From assembly GCF_002102255.1 (NCBI RefSeq), contig NZ_LQPH01000158.1, forward strand, positions 1 to 64,000: DNA of 64,000 bases, read 5' to 3'. The notes beneath the pieces are model-generated. The model made no database searches and had not been told where the DNA came from. It worked only from the letters and a program-made list of their open reading frames with translations. This DNA is from Mycobacterium nebraskense (GTDB lineage Bacteria; Actinomycetota; Actinomycetes; Mycobacteriales; Mycobacteriaceae). How positions within the stretch are numbered: the first letter of the stretch is position 1; each line of letters begins with the position of its first letter. The translations under genes and the position numbers were made by a program. Positions 61,631-64,000 of this stretch are shown here, piece by piece.

Positions 61631-64000
61631 ATGACGATCGATCCCGGAGCCAAGCAGGCCCTCAAGCCGTGGACCACCTTCACCCAGCAGCAGGACATTC
61701 CGGACTGGATCGCGAAGGCCTATATCGATAGCTATCGCGGGCCGCACGGCGACGAACCCGGGGTCGCAGAATCCGGGCCTGTCGACCTGACCTTGCCATC
61801 GGCCATCGTGACTCCCGCCATGCTCCGCGCGCACTATCAGCTGGGTCAGCATCGTCCCGCTGGTCAAAGCCGGGTCGCGGTCTACCCCCCGGACGACCCG
61901 GCCGGATTCGGGCCCGCGCTGCAAGTCGTCACCGACCACGGCGGCATGCTGATGGACTCCGTCACGGTGCTGCTGCACCGCCTCGGCGTGCCCTATGTGG
62001 CCATCATGACGCCGGTCTTCGAGGTGCACCGCGACCCGAGCGGCGACCTGGTCGTAGTCGAACCGAAACCGCCCGGCGCACCGCAATACGTGGGTGAAGC
62101 CTGGATACACGTGCAGCTGCTGCCGTCCGTCGACAGCAAGGGCCTGGCCGAAGTCGAACGGCTGTTGCCCAAGGTCCTGTCCGACGTGCAACAGGTCGCC
62201 AGCGACGCGGACGCGTTGATCGCCACCCTGAGCGGCCTGGCCGCGGAAGTGGAAACCAACGCGCAAGGCCACTTCTCGGCCCCCGACCGCGACGATGTCG
62301 CGGCACTGCTGCGCTGGCTGGGCAACGGTAACTTCCTGCTGCTCGGCTACCAACGTTGCCACGTGCACGAGGGCCTGGTCTCCGGTGACGGGTCGCCCGG
62401 CCTCGGCGTGCTGCGCACCCGCACCGGTTCGCGCCCCCGGTTGACCGACGACGACAAGTTGCTGGTGTTGGCGCAATCGGTCGTCGGCAGCTACCTGCGC
62501 TACGGCGCCTACCCGTACGCCATCGCGGTTCGGGAAAATGTCGGTGGCGCCGACGGCATTGTCGAGCACCGCTTCGTCGGGCTCTTCACCGTCACCGCCA
62601 TGAACGCGGACGTCCTGGAAATCCCGATGGTCTCGACCCGGGTGCGCAACGTGCTCGCACTCGCCGACAGCGACCCGATTCACCCCGGCCAACTGCTGCT
62701 CGACGTCATTCAGACCGTGCCGCGCTCGGAACTGTTCACGCTGAGCGCCGAGCGGCTGTTGGCGATGGCCAAAGCAGTGGTGGATCTGGGATCCCAACGG
62801 CGGGCGTTGTTGTTCCTGCGCGCCGATCGGCTCCAATACTTCGTCTCGTGCCTGGTCTACCTGCCCCGCGACCGCTACACCACGCAGGTGCGGCTGCAGA
62901 TCGAGGACATCCTGGTCCGCGAGTTCGGTGGCACGCGACTGGAATTCACCGCACGTGTCAGCGAATCACCATGGGCCCTCATGCATTTCATGGTCCGGCT
63001 GCCGGAAGCAGCGGCACCGGTCGACGTCTCCGAGGACAACCGGATCCGCATCCAGGGGTTGCTGAGCGAGGCGGCGCGGACCTGGACCGACCGGTTGATC
63101 GGCGCGGCCACGGAAGGCTCCGTTGAGCAGGCCGACGCCGAGCACTACGCGACGGCCTTCTCCGAGGTCTACAAACAAGCCGTCACCCCGGTCGATGCCA
63201 TCGAGCACATCGCCATCATCGAAGAGCTGCAAGACAATTCGGTCAAGCTGGTGTTCTCCGAACGCGGCGATGACGGGGCCGCCCAGCTGACCTGGTTCCT
63301 GGGTGGGCGCACCGCCTCGCTGAGCCAGCTGCTGCCCATGCTGCAGAGCATGGGCGTGGTGGTGCTCGAGGAGCGACCGTTCACCGTGACCCGCCCGGAC
63401 GGGCTGCCGGTGTGGATCTACCAGTTCAAGATTTCCACGCACCCGACGATCGCGCCGGCGACGACGGCCGCCGAGCGCGACGCGACCGCGCAACGATTCG
63501 CCGACGCGGTCACCGCGATCTGGCAGGGTCGCGTCGAGATCGACCGGTTCAACGAGCTGGTCATGCGCGCGCGACTGACCTGGCAGCAAGTCGTGCTGCT
63601 GCGCGCCTACGCGAAATACCTACGGCAGGCGGGCTTTCCCTACAGCCAGTCCTACATCGAGTCAGTGCTCAACGAGCACCCGTCCACCGCGCGATCGCTG
63701 GTCGCTTTGTTCGAGGCGCTGTTCGATCCCCGGCCGTCGGGTGTGTCAAGGAACCGGGATGCACAAGCGGCGGCGGCGGCGGTCGCCGCCGACATCGACG
63801 CGCTGATGAGCCTGGACACCGACCGCATCCTGCGGGCGTTCGCGTCGCTGGTTCAGGCGACGTTGCGCACCAATTACTTTGTGACGCGTGAGGGGTCGGC
63901 CCGCACCCGAAATGTGCTGGCCCTCAAGCTCGATGCTCAGCTCATCGACGAGTTGCCGCTGCCGCGTCCCAAGTATGAGATCTTTGTCTATTCGCCCCGC
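61631..64000 (+). CDS. gdh: Large NAD-specific glutamate dehydrogenase, 5' part
   Basis: 790 codons, open to the window edge; the M. tuberculosis protein (Rv2476c) is about 1,620 aa, so roughly half is missing. This is the 180-kDa class that oxidises glutamate to 2-oxoglutarate for nitrogen and carbon balance. The part present is the N-terminal regulatory region (ACT-like segments such as GFGPALQVVTDHGGMLMDSVTVLLHR); the catalytic domain lies beyond. It ends in PRPKYEIFVYSPR. ATG 61631 begins at the known MTIDPGAKQ start. Confidence 0.95.
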   Translation, partial: MTIDPGAKQALKPWTTFTQQQDIPDWIAKAYIDSYRGPHGDEPGVAESGPVDLTLPSAIVTPAMLRAHYQLGQHRPAGQSRVAVYPPDDPAGFGPALQVVTDHGGMLMDSVTVLLHRLGVPYVAIMTPVFEVHRDPSGDLVVVEPKPPGAPQYVGEAWIHVQLLPSVDSKGLAEVERLLPKVLSDVQQVASDADALIATLSGLAAEVETNAQGHFSAPDRDDVAALLRWLGNGNFLLLGYQRCHVHEGLVSGDGSPGLGVLRTRTGSRPRLTDDDKLLVLAQSVVGSYLRYGAYPYAIAVRENVGGADGIVEHRFVGLFTVTAMNADVLEIPMVSTRVRNVLALADSDPIHPGQLLLDVIQTVPRSELFTLSAERLLAMAKAVVDLGSQRRALLFLRADRLQYFVSCLVYLPRDRYTTQVRLQIEDILVREFGGTRLEFTARVSESPWALMHFMVRLPEAAAPVDVSEDNRIRIQGLLSEAARTWTDRLIGAATEGSVEQADAEHYATAFSEVYKQAVTPVDAIEHIAIIEELQDNSVKLVFSERGDDGAAQLTWFLGGRTASLSQLLPMLQSMGVVVLEERPFTVTRPDGLPVWIYQFKISTHPTIAPATTAAERDATAQRFADAVTAIWQGRVEIDRFNELVMRARLTWQQVVLLRAYAKYLRQAGFPYSQSYIESVLNEHPSTARSLVALFEALFDPRPSGVSRNRDAQAAAAAVAADIDALMSLDTDRILRAFASLVQATLRTNYFVTREGSARTRNVLALKLDAQLIDELPLPRPKYEIFVYSPR

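Noticed and set aside
61499..62836. 445-codon open frame antisense to gdh
   Set aside because: Lies opposite the continuous Gdh frame, which runs to the window edge.

Overview
The window is chromosomal DNA of a mycobacterium, apparently a non-tuberculous species. GC content is high, GTG starts and 4-base start/stop overlaps are common. Gene order follows the M. tuberculosis Rv2525c to Rv2476c segment in reverse, with local gains and losses. Names taken from M. tuberculosis rest on remembered protein similarity and synteny, because no search was run.

Layout. 0.1-3 kb: a Rieske oxygenase and a divergent MerR regulator around a dyad operator, then a Tat-exported Rv2525c-type protein. 3-13.3 kb: a long fas leader with a possible 31-codon leader ORF, the giant type I fatty acid synthase gene, and acpS, whose product activates it. 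13.3-19.1 kb: M20 peptidase, small secreted protein, P450, bcp, DUF3618 and DUF3556 membrane proteins. 19.2-23.1 kb: a small genomic island in the 3' end of a tRNA-Lys gene, bounded by a 29-bp copy of that 3' end; it has no integrase. 23.4-31.4 kb: ldtB, a frameshifted lipoprotein gene, tRNA-His, orn, a HerA-like ATPase, the mycolate reductase cmrA, an MFS transporter, an MmpS-like protein and the repressor bkaR.

31.4-42.6 kb: the BkaR-controlled branched-chain catabolic operon (scoA-scoB-accD1-accA1-fadE19-maoC-citE, then bkdABC). Together these can take leucine from its keto acid to acetyl-CoA and acetoacetyl-CoA. Three GTTA-N8-TAAC sites lie between bkaR and scoA. fadD35, which sits here in M. 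tuberculosis, is missing. 42.6-49.6 kb: a second small secreted protein, echA14, a sparse lower-GC stretch, small hypotheticals, a DJ-1/PfpI protein, a coupled ATP-grasp/serine-hydrolase pair and a cutinase. 49.6-57 kb: tandem repeats beside tRNA-Arg, then lipQ, a WS/DGAT, HAD-PlsC and PlsB2, a glycerolipid gene set. 57-64 kb: a CopD-CtaG fusion, a second SSB, ettA, and the first 790 codons of the large NAD-glutamate dehydrogenase, cut by the window edge.

Most notable: the integrase-less tRNA-Lys island; the BkaR operator array; a short dispersed repeat that is read in frame inside the Rieske gene and recurs in the cmrA/MFS promoter region; the ATP-grasp/NylB-like pair; the frameshifted lipoprotein; and an upstream element shared by two small secreted protein genes.
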